Shown one piece after another: positions 26,400-36,650 of a stretch of 64,000 bases of DNA. This DNA is from Hyperoodon ampullatus (Eukaryota; Chordata; Mammalia; Artiodactyla; Ziphiidae). Below the pieces are notes generated by a model. That model ran no database searches and was not told the DNA's origin. It worked only from the letters and a program-made list of their open reading frames with translations. Position 1 is the first letter of the stretch; each line of letters begins with the position of its first letter. Both the position numbers and the translations under genes were made by a program. The stretch covers positions 36,396,587 to 36,460,586 of the forward strand of contig OX457058.1 of NCBI GenBank assembly GCA_949752795.1, written 5' to 3'.

Positions 26400-26720
26400 G
26401 GTCAAGTTCACAGCGGTCCCTCCTGCTCGACACGTCGGGTCGGATGTGTCCCAGGAACCGACGCCGCGGCTCAGAAAGCGTCCTAAGCACAACTCTACTA
26501 AGCACGGTCCCCAGGACTAGGGTTGGTACGCTTCCGGCCGCTGCCCTGGGAAGACGGTCCGCTGGCGTCCGTCAAAGTCATCCAAAGGCGGGCGACAGGG
26601 CACCGCGAGCCGGGAGGGAGCCCCGCCCGGCCCTGCGGGAAAGCTGCCGCGCCACGGAGCCCGAATTTCACCGCGGACCGCAGCCTCGGAGCCCCCGAGC
26701 CCCCGCCCGGCACCCCTTAC

Positions 26721-26933
26721 CGTGTTGCCGTTGCCGCTGCCGCCGCTTGGCTCGGACTCCACGAGGCTGAAGCCACAGGACCGGGCAGAGGCGGCCGTCG
26801 TCTGGCCGGGTGGGAGGCGCGGACCGCCGGGCTGCAACGGCGGCGCCACGGGGCCCGGCGCGTCCTCGGCCTCGTTGCCGCCGTGGTACACCGCCCGGCT
26901 CTCGGAAGCGTGGATGCTCTGGGCACAGCCCAT
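26721..26933 (-). CDS. PDE8A: PDE8A coding exon 1 (cAMP phosphodiesterase 8A, N-terminus only)
   Basis: First coding exon of the high-affinity, IBMX-insensitive cAMP-specific phosphodiesterase 8A. The 71 codons begin MGCAQSIHASES and include EDAPGPVAPPL, GGPRLPPGQ and a Gly/Ser-rich end, which lines up along its whole length with the human PDE8A start (MGCAPSIHISE...). Gly2-Cys3 is the family's likely myristoylation/palmitoylation signal. The ATG at 26931-26933 has A at -3 and G at +4. The same frame stays open upstream to an ATG at 27125, but the MGC start is preferred because of homology and the acylation motif. The exon ends in codon ACG followed by a GTAAGG donor (GT at 26720-26719), phase 0. 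The receiver, PAS and HDc catalytic domains lie on later exons beyond the left edge. Compared with human, residues 13-21 form an insertion of about 7 residues resembling PDE8B, and Pro5 is Gln. Homology is from recall, not a search. Confidence 0.93.
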
Positions 26934-27061
26934 GCTGGCGGCGGCGTCGCCGACACGCTGGCGGGCAGCCGCGAAACGGTCAGTAAAGGGCCAGCCCGGC
27001 GCCTCGCGGCCGCCTGACCGGGCCGCGGCGAGCACGAGTCTCGCGCCAGGAAGTGCGGCCG

Positions 27062-27074
27062 CCCCTTTTATCGC
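27062..27074 (-). promoter_or_regulatory. possible TATA-like element of PDE8A
   Basis: On the minus strand the sequence reads GCGATAAAAGGGGC, about 135 bases upstream of the ATG at 26933. It is the only ATAAAAG-like element in the core island and would put a start near 27035 with a 5' UTR of about 100 bases. Many CpG-island promoters do not use TATA boxes, so this is only a candidate. Confidence 0.3.
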
Positions 27075-27100
27075 GGTGCGGGCGCAGCAGCTGCGGCGGT

Positions 27101-27122
27101 GGGGAGGGGGCGGTGGGGCGGG
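27101..27122 (+). promoter_or_regulatory. G-run cluster with G-quadruplex potential in the PDE8A promoter
   Basis: Four or more G-runs (GGGG, GGGGG, GGGG, GGG) lie within 22 bases on the plus strand, the template strand of PDE8A, about 170-190 bases upstream of the start codon. The pattern also contains a GC box (GGGGCGGG), the usual Sp/KLF target. Folding or binding is inferred from pattern only. Confidence 0.45.
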
Positions 27123-27880
27123 CACCGCACCGCGGCCGCCCCTCCGAACATGCCCTTCCTGAAGCGGGAGCCGCTGGCCGCCTCCCTCACATCGCCGCGC
27201 TCGCCTCGGCCGCGCCGCGCTTCCGGGGAATTTCGGGGGAGGAGATTTCAGCTCTCCCGACCCGAGAGCAGGCGAGTCCCCCGAGGGAGGTGAGCTCCCT
27301 GCTGCGCCCGCGCACGGTCTCGTTCCCGCTCCGCGGCGCTGCAGCCGCCGACTCTCGAGGCTCGGGCACCCACGCCGCTCCGCCTGCCGCCACGCGAATA
27401 AATGCTCCTGGTCCGAGGGCTGGTGGCGAAGAAAGCTAGCCTAGATCTCTCGCCGTTGAGGGGTAGGGGCCGGAGGAAGCCGGTCGGGGCGGCGAGGCCG
27501 CGTCCGCCCGGGTAGGGAAAGAGAGACCTCCTCGGCTCCAGTCGGATCTGAAGCCGTGCCGTCGAGAAGCGCTGAAGCAGCGGCGCTCACCCGGGAGCTG
27601 CGGGCGGAGCGGCTCCGGCTCCGGCTCCGTTTCCCGGGCCGGGTCTACCAGGCAGCACGCCGCACACAGCCCCCAGCTGTGACCTCCAGCGGGTGCCGGC
27701 GTCAATGCAAAGCAGCTGGGGCGCCCGCCGCCTCCTCCCCGCCCCTCCCGCCACTGAGCATGCGCGGCCACGACGGGAGGGGCGCGCTGCCCGGCTGCGG
27801 GGAGAAACACTTGCCCAAGGCCACACACAGCCACCCCCGGGCCGGTGGGCTCTGGCCTCGGGCTTGCGGCCACCAAAACC

Positions 27881-30040
27881 CAGACCAATGGGTTCGAATG
27901 CCGGCTCCGTAACTTAGAAGCTGCATAACTAATAGATAATTAGAGATAACGGTCACTATCTCTGAGCCAATTAAAGAGGCCGGTGGAAGGACCTCTGTTT
28001 CCAGTGGTCTCAGGCAGGTGGAGTCCGGGCGTCATTGTCGGGGGCCGCAGTCCTTGTGCGTTCCCTCTCGCGCCAAGACCTGGAGCACCATGCCCGCCTA
28101 CACAGGCGACTGGGAGGCTGTGATGCTGGGATGCTAAGAAGCTACATTTAGGGGCAAGCTGGGGACGCCGTCCTACTCTCCTCTTAACCAAAGGATGGGG
28201 CGCCCAAGGCCGCAAAGCCTCCTTGCTTGCGGGAGCAGAACCAGGCGTCCGCCGTGCCGGGCGAGGCCTGTGATGACGCGAGACGCGTTGGCAGAACTAC
28301 ACCCCACACATATCTTCAGCGGCTCGCTGTGTGACCTTGAGCGAATCACTTAGCCTCTCTGTGCCTGGGTCCCCTCCCACGATCAACTAGAGGGTGGCAC
28401 TCCTGGGCGTCCATCAAGTACCCCGAGCAGCCCACCTCGGACCCGCCCTTTCTCCCGCCCTCCCTGAGGCTCCCGGTCAGCCGACACCCCGGCGCGACGG
28501 GTCCCTTTCCTCTCCCGCCGTCCACACCTTTCCTAGCGCGGCCCTGGAACGACCCTGAGGTGCCACGGCTCCCGCCTCCAGCCCGGCTACTGTAAAGACC
28601 CGGACGCGTGCTCCGGGCTGGAGTCCCTGCTGCAGCGCTGAGACTGCCAGACGGGCTCAGGCGGCGGGTTCCCTGCGGCGGCTCGGGCTTCAAGAAGAGC
28701 CTAAGATCCACAGCCCTGGCGCCCCTCGAGCCGGGATATTCCGGGCCGGAGGTGCGCACCGCTTAGTTTCCTCAGGGCAGCAGAGCTGAAAGGCCGGGTA
28801 ACCCGAGGGCAGTTTTGTGCTGTTGGCCCTCTATACTAGCCGAGTGGGCTCAAACCACTGGCACGTGACTTACACTATCAACTTTAAGCACATTTAGCAA
28901 TAATCTTATGTGTGCCTCCCTGCCTTATAAAAGTACCAGCGGCTCAAAGAAGATGTCTCGAAAGACACAGAAAAAGGTTTTTAGCATCAACTGTAGTGTT
29001 TTCTGCCTCTGTTTTGCTGGTTTTCGAACGTAATTTTTCCAGGCAGAATCTGCACTCTTCTAAATAAAGAGTAATTGGTGAAGAAAACGCTTTGAACCGT
29101 CAGAGTGCTTGAAAGTCTATCTCACGCCCTCTGTCCTCCCCTCCCCGCCTCACTGAGAAGCCTGGCCTTGATGACTCCCAGCACTGACCTTGCCTCCTCC
29201 GGGGGCTTCAGGCTGCCCTCTTGGCTCCCCTTCGCAGGCAGGACCTCGGTGTCCTGGGCTTACCTTGGAAATCCTTGAGCCCTGCTCTAATTCGGGGTGG
29301 GGACCCTCATCCCCAGCCCCGCCTCTCTGGCCTCCTGTGCTGCCCTTTGCTGTCCTGAGCTGGACTCTTGCCCTCTCTGCTGCCAGAAACCTGTTGGATA
29401 GCAGCGTTAACTGATTTCCAGCTCTGCAATTTGGAGACCCTAGACTTAGAAAGCTAAGGCTGAGAACAAAGCAGGATCAGACAGGAACGGTATGAGTCCT
29501 CTGCCCACTGCTGGGGTCACAAGGAACAACCGCCCACTCACTTTCATCCATACTCTGGAACTCGGCCTGGGACACTCCAGGAAGTCACAGTCTCTCCCGG
29601 CCACCCCCCATCTCAGCTTCAACTACCTAACATCAGTTCCACCCCACCCCTCCTTCCCTGGCCATAATCTGCACCTTGAGGTCCCTGAACACTTCTCTAC
29701 CCAGTTTCCCCACACCTCAGTAACAGGGGACACAAAAGGGGGTCACAATGACAGAACTAACCCCAACCTCACTGGCATGTGCCACCCACTGGCTCACCCA
29801 GGACTCCTGAGCCCCTATAAAGAAACCCAGCCCGTGGGGTATGTAGGGGGCTCACGAGCAATCCCACTCCTGCTGCAGGAGAGGCACCCCCAGCCATGTG
29901 GGTACCCGGAAGTTCCATGGCACGCAGGAGAACATACTCCTCCACCACCCCCAATCCATTCCCCCAAGCAGAGTTGCTTGACGCCCACCAGGCTCAGAAT
30001 TGTAGTTGAAGGTCAACTTCAGTTTGGTTTTTTTTTAAGA
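27881..30040. other. upstream flank of the PDE8A CpG island
   Basis: GC-rich shore up to about 28780, including a MIR remnant at 28310-28375 (ctgtgtgaccttgagcgaatc). It then becomes ordinary sequence. A 191-codon ORF at 29492-30067 has no recognisable domain and runs into a SINE, so it is not called. Confidence 0.5.
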
Positions 30041-30232
30041 TTTTTTTTTAATGTGGACCATTTTTAAAGTCTTTATTGAATTTGTTACAATATTGCTTCT
30101 GTTTTGGCTCCTTGGCCGGAGGCAAGTGGGATACCAGCTCCCCAACCAGGGATCCAACAGGCACCCCACCCCACCCCCATAGCCCTGCACTGGAAGGCGA
30201 AGTCTCAACCACTGGATCGCCAGGGAAGTCCC
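30041..30232 (-). mobile_element. CHR-type SINE, 'gggacttccctgg' class
   Basis: Reverse element: atgtggaccatttttaaagtc ... accactggatcgccagggaagtcc. The middle is C-rich and diverged. Confidence 0.88.
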
Positions 30233-30962
30233 CTCGACCAGTTCTTACTCTGAGGTCTCAGGCATGAGGTCAGTGGGGCCGGGAAAGAAGTCACCCAAGG
30301 GACAGAGGCCAGCCTGGGCCCCCACCCACCCACTAGCACAGGCCATTCCCAGGAGACTCCTCAGTCCTCATGGCCGCTTCACCAGTTCATGAGAGACATG
30401 AAGATGTAGGGTCCCACACAGCTTTATTCTATCTAAAACTCAAACCGACTCCGATTCCACACCTCTTACACCTAAGCTGATCCTTTTTACCACCTGTGCT
30501 CCCTCCTGGCTTTATTTCCTCCTCCACCTAGGAGTCAGCGTTCAAAGACTGCTATTGGCACTCAGTTTTCTACTCCTTTCCTTGCCTTCCCCATTGAACT
30601 GGACTTGAAGCAGCCACAAGTGGGGGAGATCCTGCACCCTGAGGTGTGAACCCCAACCCTGCCATACATCCTCTCTCCAAGCTGCTTTCCTCTACTGTAA
30701 ATCTAGGATTAAGGATATCTACCTCTCAGGAATTAAATGGGCTAACTGACATCAGATGCCTAGAATAATTACTGAGCCCCTGCGTCTTAGCTCACCACCT
30801 TCTCTTGGGTCCTTTCAACACCACCTTCCTCCAGGCCTCCCCCCAGACTGCCAGAAACTGCTGGAGGAAATGAAATGACCCCGAGGTTCAATACCCCTAC
30901 AAATCTGTGGCATCAGACTTCACAAGGTTCACTTCTCTAGCTTTCAAAATTTTGTACAATGT
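30233..30962. other. unassigned intergenic sequence
   Basis: No gene; a decayed MIR-like stretch near 30690-30790 is possible. Confidence 0.4.
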
Positions 30963-31311
30963 AATTTTTTAATGTCTTTTTTGGAGTATAATTGCTTTAC
31001 AATGTTGGTTAGTTTCTGCTGTATAACAAAGTGAATCAGCTGTACATATACATATATCCCCATATCCCCTCCCTCTTGCATCTCCCTCCCACCCTCCCTA
31101 TCCCACCCCTCTAAGTGATCACAAAGCAGGGAGCTCATCTCCCCATGCGAAGCAGCTGCTTCCCACTAGCTATCTATTTTACACTTGGTAGTGTATATAT
31201 GTCAGTTCTATTCTCTCACTTCGCCCCAGCTTACCATTCCCCCTCCCCGTGTCCTCAAGTCCATTCTTTACATCTGTGTCTTTATTCCTGTCCTGCCCCT
31301 AGGTTTGTACA
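30963..31311 (-). mobile_element. 5'-truncated L1 3' end with target-site duplication
   Basis: Antisense cetartiodactyl L1 3' UTR (ggagtataattgctttacaa, gctgcttcccactagctatc, gtcctcaagtccattcttt). Both ends are flanked by ttgtacaatgtaatttt, a target-site duplication of about 17 bases, so this is a bona fide retrotransposition event. Confidence 0.9.
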
Positions 31312-31379
31312 ATGTAATTTTAAAATTGTTTTAAAATTACACATTTTATAATTTACACATTAATACGTGCCAGAAAAAT

Positions 31380-31670
31380 AGTAAAAAAACAAAAAATCAA
31401 ACAGCAGTAGTATATAAAGTGTGCAGAGGCAAAGGAGAGACTCTCTTCCTTCCCCACTCCCTTCCTTCCGTAGAGGTAACTACTGTTAACAGTTTGGGCC
31501 ATATGCTTCCAGACCTGTTTCTATGTTAAATATCACACACACACACACACACACACACAGCTATTAGGATATCACAAACAGGGCTGCCGTGAACATCCTT
31601 GAATGTATCTTTTTCTGTAAGGTTGACTCCTAAAAGTTGAATTGCTTGGTGAAAAAGTTATGTACCCCTC
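31380..31670 (-). mobile_element. old L1 fragment with (CA)n
   Basis: Antisense L1-like phrases (gaacatccttgaatgtatc, gttgaattgcttggtg). A (CA)13 microsatellite lies at 31534-31559. Confidence 0.5.
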
Positions 31671-33309
31671 AGCCCACCCCAGCTCCAGAAGGGATGAGGG
31701 GAAATGAAACCATGGAGCCTGTCTGAGCTGAGGGATTGAGAAGGGGGAGCTCTTTGGACATGCCCTCTGCTCCTGGATAAGGGGGATCCAGCCACCCCCA
31801 GATGCAAGGCCTCTGTTGATCATCCTCTCCAGGCCCCTGGCTTTCTTATCTTTATTTCTGCCTGTACTCCCAAGCCTTTAGTAAAGTTTTTGAATGTTCC
31901 AGCCTTTCTCAGATAAGGGAGGGACTGGATGATCCGCCCCTAGGCCAGGACTGTAAGGAGGGAGAAACCCTTCCTATAGGTGAGAACAGTAGAGAGAAGC
32001 CCCCAGATGCTGTCCTCTCACTCCAGAATTCAGACGTACACCTGCATTTCTCTCCTCTATTTAGCTCCAGACCTTGGTACTCGTGGTTCTCCTGGAGCTC
32101 AGGATTGACAACCTAATGTGGACCCCCTTCCTCAAAATGACCTTATTAGCTCCTGCTGTCTTAGACTCCTACACTCCCAACAAGGAGCTCTGCCCCCAGT
32201 GCCAGCTCCCTGGCTCCATCCACACTTTCCCACCAGACCACAGGGTCATATCCTCTCCCACCTACTGGAGAAAGTCCCAAATTCCCAACATTGCTGTATT
32301 TGGTTGTAAAGGTCAGAGCCCAACTCCACTAGTTCAGCCAGGGTAGGTAATTACTGCTTCATTTCTCAAGAATACAGGAACGGAAGAATACAGGGACCCA
32401 GATGCCACTAGGACCATCTCGCAGTCCTGACACCTCAGCTCTCCATATGCACTTTGCTGTGATGCTGAAACCATGGCCTTTGGGAGCCCCAGTCTCTACC
32501 TCCACAGCCCCACAGCAACACCGTTGCTTTCAACACCACAGGAAGTTCCTTGTCCCAAGTTCCTAATTTGGAATGTCCCTAATCCCAGGCCCCCATCCCA
32601 AGGCCCCATGCTTACAAGGGTCCCAATCTCGGTTTAATGCTCAGCTGTGACCATCTTAAAATTCTTAATAAGTGCTGAACAAGGAGCCCCATATTTTCAT
32701 GTCGCACTGGACCCCACAAATTCTATGGCCAGTTCTGCCTACCTCCTCTGAAAAGTGCACTGTCCAGGTGTGTGCAGGGGAGAGAAGCATGGGGCAGTGT
32801 GGGGGAGGAATTTGGTATCTTGGGGGAAATTCACAGGGTCTGCCCTGCAGGTCATGTTGTTATTTAATAACAACAGTCCATGCCTCCCTCTCCCCTGGAC
32901 CCAGTGCCCCAGCCCTGGCTCCGTCCCTGGCCTCACTCCACCTCCGGGGTAGGTCCCGGGTAGGTGGGACCGGCCTCTGGTTTCCTCAGGAATGGCCTTC
33001 TCAAGAAGCAGGTCACAGGGGGTCAAGTGACACGCCAAGGTCACACAGCTGGATGGGGCACAGCCAGGACCCATGAAGTCCTCCAGCTCTTGTTCTTTCC
33101 CTGGGGGCTCATCCCAACCCACCCAGCCTCCCAACCGCCCAGCCCGTGGCTCTCAGCCAAATTCCACCTAAAAGGAGAACTTGGTTTCTGGGGGCCGGAT
33201 CGCTGTTGACTGCCCCTCCTTCAGGGCAGGAGCGGGGGAGCAACACAGGGTCTCCTGGCCTGGAGGAGGACGGCAGTGTGTCCAGACAGCCCTGAGCTGG
33301 GACCTGTGA
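31671..33309. other. unassigned intergenic sequence
   Basis: Moderately GC-rich. No exon with splice sites or homology was recognised. Confidence 0.4.
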
Positions 33310-33480
33310 CAGCGATGACACCGGCCAGCCTGACTGTGCCAGGCTCTGTGACAAGCACTTCACGTGTGTGAGCTCACGTATGCCTCAAAACGGCCCCAGG
33401 AAGTGGTTACTATTGCTCCTCTCACTCCCCTACACCTGCCCCCATTTTACAGATGAAGACACAGGTTTTTTAGAACGAGG
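33310..33480 (-). repeat. MIR element
   Basis: Reverse MIR phrases: gccaggctctgtgacaagcac, ctcacgtatgcctcaaaacg, cccattttacagatgaagac. Confidence 0.7.
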
Positions 33481-33499
33481 GCTGATGCAGGTCTTTAAT

Positions 33500-33970
33500 A
33501 ACCCAATACCCACCCTTTATAAAGGCTCTTAAAAACAGAAGATGCTTGTTTAATACAATCAAGCATATTTATTTCCAGCTAAGAGCTTTCAAGATATTTA
33601 ATAGTGAAGCACTAGAACACTCCCCAGGGCTGGGACTCAGCGGGTCTACTCTAAAGAGTGCCCCAAGACCAAGAAGCTCTTGGCTAGAGCATAATTAATG
33701 GATTCAGAAATAAAACGAAAGGCAACAACCATCGCTGCTATTAGCCAATGTTATCTAGATGGTCTGAGAAGTGCAATGAGACGTGGCTTAGAAATTAGAG
33801 CACAGATATTGGAACTGGAGATAAAATTGATCATTAATGGCAAGTAATGTAGCTTTATATCCAGGATACTCAGAAATCAATTCAAGAGTTATTAACATGA
33901 AAGGTTTCTCTACAGTGACCAGATTAAAAGTAAAAAAGTAGTACTCTAGACTATCAATGGCCCATTAGAA
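33500..33970. other. AT-rich single-copy block with homeodomain-like sites
   Basis: No repeat family is recognised. Several TAATTA/ATTAAT cores (for example cataattaatgg near 33690 and gatcattaatgg near 33830) sit in complex, non-repetitive sequence about 6.6-7 kb upstream of the PDE8A start. This could be a conserved enhancer, but conservation was not tested. Confidence 0.35.
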
Positions 33971-34334
33971 AATAATGACAAAAATCACACTAAGTGCCAG
34001 GTTCTGGCTTGGCCCTTATATGGAACCCATGTTTCCCCAGACCTCACCTTGGTCACCATGGTGGTAATAACCCATGTTTTGCTGGCTCTTTCCCCCTCTA
34101 CTAAGGCAGGCCTCCAGCCTCCTGCAACGTTTCAGCCAGTTACTTCTGGGAGTGTCTGAGGGGGGCTCTGAGGTGGGGTAGTGAGATCACCCCCCATTCT
34201 CTCTTTTGCTGGCACCCCACACCATGTTAAAAGCTGGGCCCTGGCACTGGCTCCTGATGCTGTGAAAGCTGAGGCCCTGGAGTCCTCAGGGTGCTGAAGC
34301 TCCTCTGGGCTCCAAGCACAAGTCGGGGAAAAGA

Positions 34335-34465
34335 CACACTTACAGGGTTACCAACCGTGTCTCAGTTTGCCCAAGACTCTCCTCTCCAGGTTTTAACACT
34401 GAAAGTCCTGCACCCTGGGAAACCCTCAGTCCCAGGCAAACCAGGCCGATTGGTCACCCTACACC
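34335..34465 (-). repeat. ancient short repeat (same family as 38950-39050)
   Basis: Phrases gggaaaccctcagtcccaggc, caaaccaggccgattggtcaccct and aacactgaaagtcctgcaccc match, in reverse order, the element at 38950-39050. Probably a non-autonomous DNA-transposon repeat; family not identified. Confidence 0.5.
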
Positions 34466-34799
34466 TTCATACACACGCGTGTGCGCACACACACTTGCAC
34501 ACACACACAGTGTCTCACTTTGTCTCCTAGGCCCTGAAGGCATGCTGTTTGTGCCCTGTGTCTTGCAGAGTTTATATCTGGGCAAAGAGCCCTTCCAGCA
34601 TCAGTTCACAGATTTTCTACTGGGGACTCAGACTCACGCCCACCCCTGGGTACACCAGGGAGACCCCAGAGCCCTGCAGCTTCCCCATTCTCCTCCCTCG
34701 CCTGACGCACATGCTCCTTCCCACCCCTTCCATCCACCTGCCACAGCTTTGGTTAAACCTGGAATTTGCACTACAAAGAAGCATCACCTCCCCATCTAA

Positions 34800-34930
34800 A
34801 TATCCCCAAAGCCCTGTGAGGTTGATGTTGTCATCTTTACGCTATTGGAGAGAACATGGAGGCTCTGGGAGGTTAAGTAACTTGTCCTAGGTCACACAGA
34901 GAGCCGATGGCAGAACCAGGCTGCACACTG
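34800..34930 (-). repeat. MIR fragment
   Basis: Reverse MIR core: gaggctctgggaggttaagtaac, ttgtcctaggtcacacaga. Confidence 0.7.
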
Positions 34931-36049
34931 TGCCCTAACTGACGCCAAAGCCCAACCTGTCTCTACTGGGCAAGCACTTCCATGAAAATAAGTTTTGGCG
35001 ATAGTAAGTTACATACGGGAAACTGAGGAGCCAAACATCACTGATGCTTGAGAAGCAGAAAGTGAAATATGATACACCCCAGGGCAACTGAGGGCTGCTT
35101 CATTCCCAGGAGAAATAGGAGGCAAAATGCAAAGCAGCATACTGTTTACCAAAAATATTTGGAGCTTTTTAAATGTCAGCCGCAACGATCATGAATCACT
35201 CCTCTTAAAGCTCTTAATCCAAAGTAACCCTCCTTTTTCCTCTGGCCTCTCTCCTGATTCATCAAGTTGCTTCTGATGGCCTGAATCAGCCACCCTGAGT
35301 TCTGGGTCTCAGGCCTCCCACGTCCCATGGGAAAATGGTCATTCTCTTCTCTCGGGAGGGGTGTCCTGTATAAGTGTGCCCAAGCCTGCTTGCAGGGGAG
35401 AGAAGACTTTGGAGGGGAAAGACTCCAGCCTAAGAAGCAGTGCGGCTGGAAAAAGTCACAGTAACAGGCTGGGCCTCATAATAACCGGGGTCCCAGATTC
35501 ATACCTTCATGTACAGACTCTGTTTAGCGTCTAGCATGTGTAGGCACTGGGTTGGATACTGAGGTTACAGTGATGGCCAAATAGCCCCTGCCTATCAATG
35601 GAGCTCATAATCTGGGGTGGAAGGCAGGCTCCTTCATTCAACTCCATCAGAATATAATTATAAGCTGATGAATGCTGTGACGTACAAGGAGCTCTGATTG
35701 TGTATCACAGTGGGAAATGACTTAACCTTGAACAGAGGAGAGTGAGCACCAGGATGTTTTCCCTGAGCTGAAATATGAATGGATAGCTGTTTTTCCGGCC
35801 CAGCACCCATTCATCCTTATAGCTACCTAATTTTCCTCTGGGAAACCACAGGCACCCCTAGTATCAACTCAAATTATTTGGGTGGAATGTTTAGTATGTA
35901 CCACAGCCCCAGCCACAGAAATTGATTTCGAGATAGGCACATGATCCAATCCAGAGTTAATGTGTGTTGATGTTATTGCCTGAACCCCTGATCAAGCCAT
36001 ACCTGAAGTCAGAACTATGCTGGGACTTTTCGGCCTTAACAACTTCTGC
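34931..36049. other. unassigned intergenic sequence
   Basis: No gene. About 35520-35640 (gtgtaggcactgggttggatactgagg ... gagctcataatctgg) resembles an L2-type ancient LINE. After about 35790 it looks like a decayed repeat that resumes after the SINE at 36050. Confidence 0.45.
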
Positions 36050-36262
36050 TTTTTTTTTTTTTTTTTTTTTGCGGTAGGCGGGCCTCTCACTGTTGTGGCC
36101 TCTCCCCTTGCGGAGCACAGGCTCCGGACGCGCAGGCTCAGCGGCCATGGCTCACGGGCCCAGCCGCTCTGCGGCATGTGGGATCCTCCCAGACCGGGGC
36201 ACGAACCCGTGTCCCCTGCATCGGCAGGCGGACTCTCAACCACTGCGCCACCAGGGAAGCCC
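36050..36262 (-). mobile_element. CHR-type SINE, short poly-A class
   Basis: T21 run and then the reverse element. Perfect target-site duplication acaacttctgctttt on both sides. Confidence 0.95.
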
Positions 36263-36479
36263 ACAACTTCTGCTTTTGATTAAGCCTCTTTGGGTTTAAA
36301 TTTTGGTCCCTTGCAACTAAAAATGTCCTATCTGGGCTACAAAGTCATAACATTAAAAAATATATAGGAAGGAACATTCCAGGCAGAGGTAAGAGAAAGC
36401 ACGGAGTACAAAGGCCCTGAAGTGAGAGGCAGGCGCAGGGTCGGTTCAGGAACTAGCCCCTTCTAAGCTGTTGGCCACT

Positions 36480-36650
36480 GGTCTGAAGCTCCTTACGATC
36501 ATTTCCTTTTGAGCCTTCACAAGAACTCTGAGATGAGTATTAGCATTCCTATTTTATAGATGAGGAAACTAAAACTCACACAGGGGAGGTGACCTGCTCC
36601 AGGTCACAGAATAAGGACACCAACCCAGGCCTCTCTGACTCTTGAGATCT
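36480..36650 (-). repeat. MIR element
   Basis: Reverse MIR phrases: gagccttcacaagaactctgag, attttatagatgaggaaac, ggtgacctgctccaggtcaca. Confidence 0.75.

Larger units (their letters stand above)
1..26720 (-). other. PDE8A: 5' part of PDE8A intron 1
   Basis: Everything left of the exon-1 donor is inferred to be intron, because no further PDE8A coding sequence (receiver or PAS domain) appears on the minus strand and human intron 1 is known to be long. The first 2.5 kb (about 24.2-26.7 kb) has no recognisable SINE or L1. Farther left the intron is dense in L1 fragments, SINEs, MIRs and a Tigger-type MITE. The acceptor of exon 2 is not in the window. Confidence 0.8.
26400..27880. promoter_or_regulatory. 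PDE8A: CpG island covering the PDE8A promoter and exon 1
   Basis: A sharp switch from AT-rich intron to very GC-rich, CpG-dense sequence (many CGG, GCG and CCGCGG motifs) begins near 26.4 kb and continues past 27.8 kb, with a GC-rich shore to about 28.78 kb. The island contains the PDE8A start codon, the presumed 5' UTR and GC-box-like runs. This is a typical broad CpG promoter of a widely expressed gene. The transcription start is not directly visible. Confidence 0.9.

Noticed and set aside
26517..27125. Full 202-codon minus-strand ORF as one protein
   Set aside because: Only codons from MGCAQ (26933) to the GT donor (26720) are PDE8A. The N-terminal extension is 5' leader and the rest is intron reading in GC-rich DNA.
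26444..27439. Several overlapping GC-rich ORFs on the plus strand in the CpG island (possible divergent gene)
   Set aside because: Open frames are expected by chance in CpG islands, and no protein family or conserved start is recognised.
29492..30067. 191-codon plus-strand ORF
   Set aside because: No recognisable domain, Pro/His-rich, and it ends inside a SINE; no splice or promoter support.
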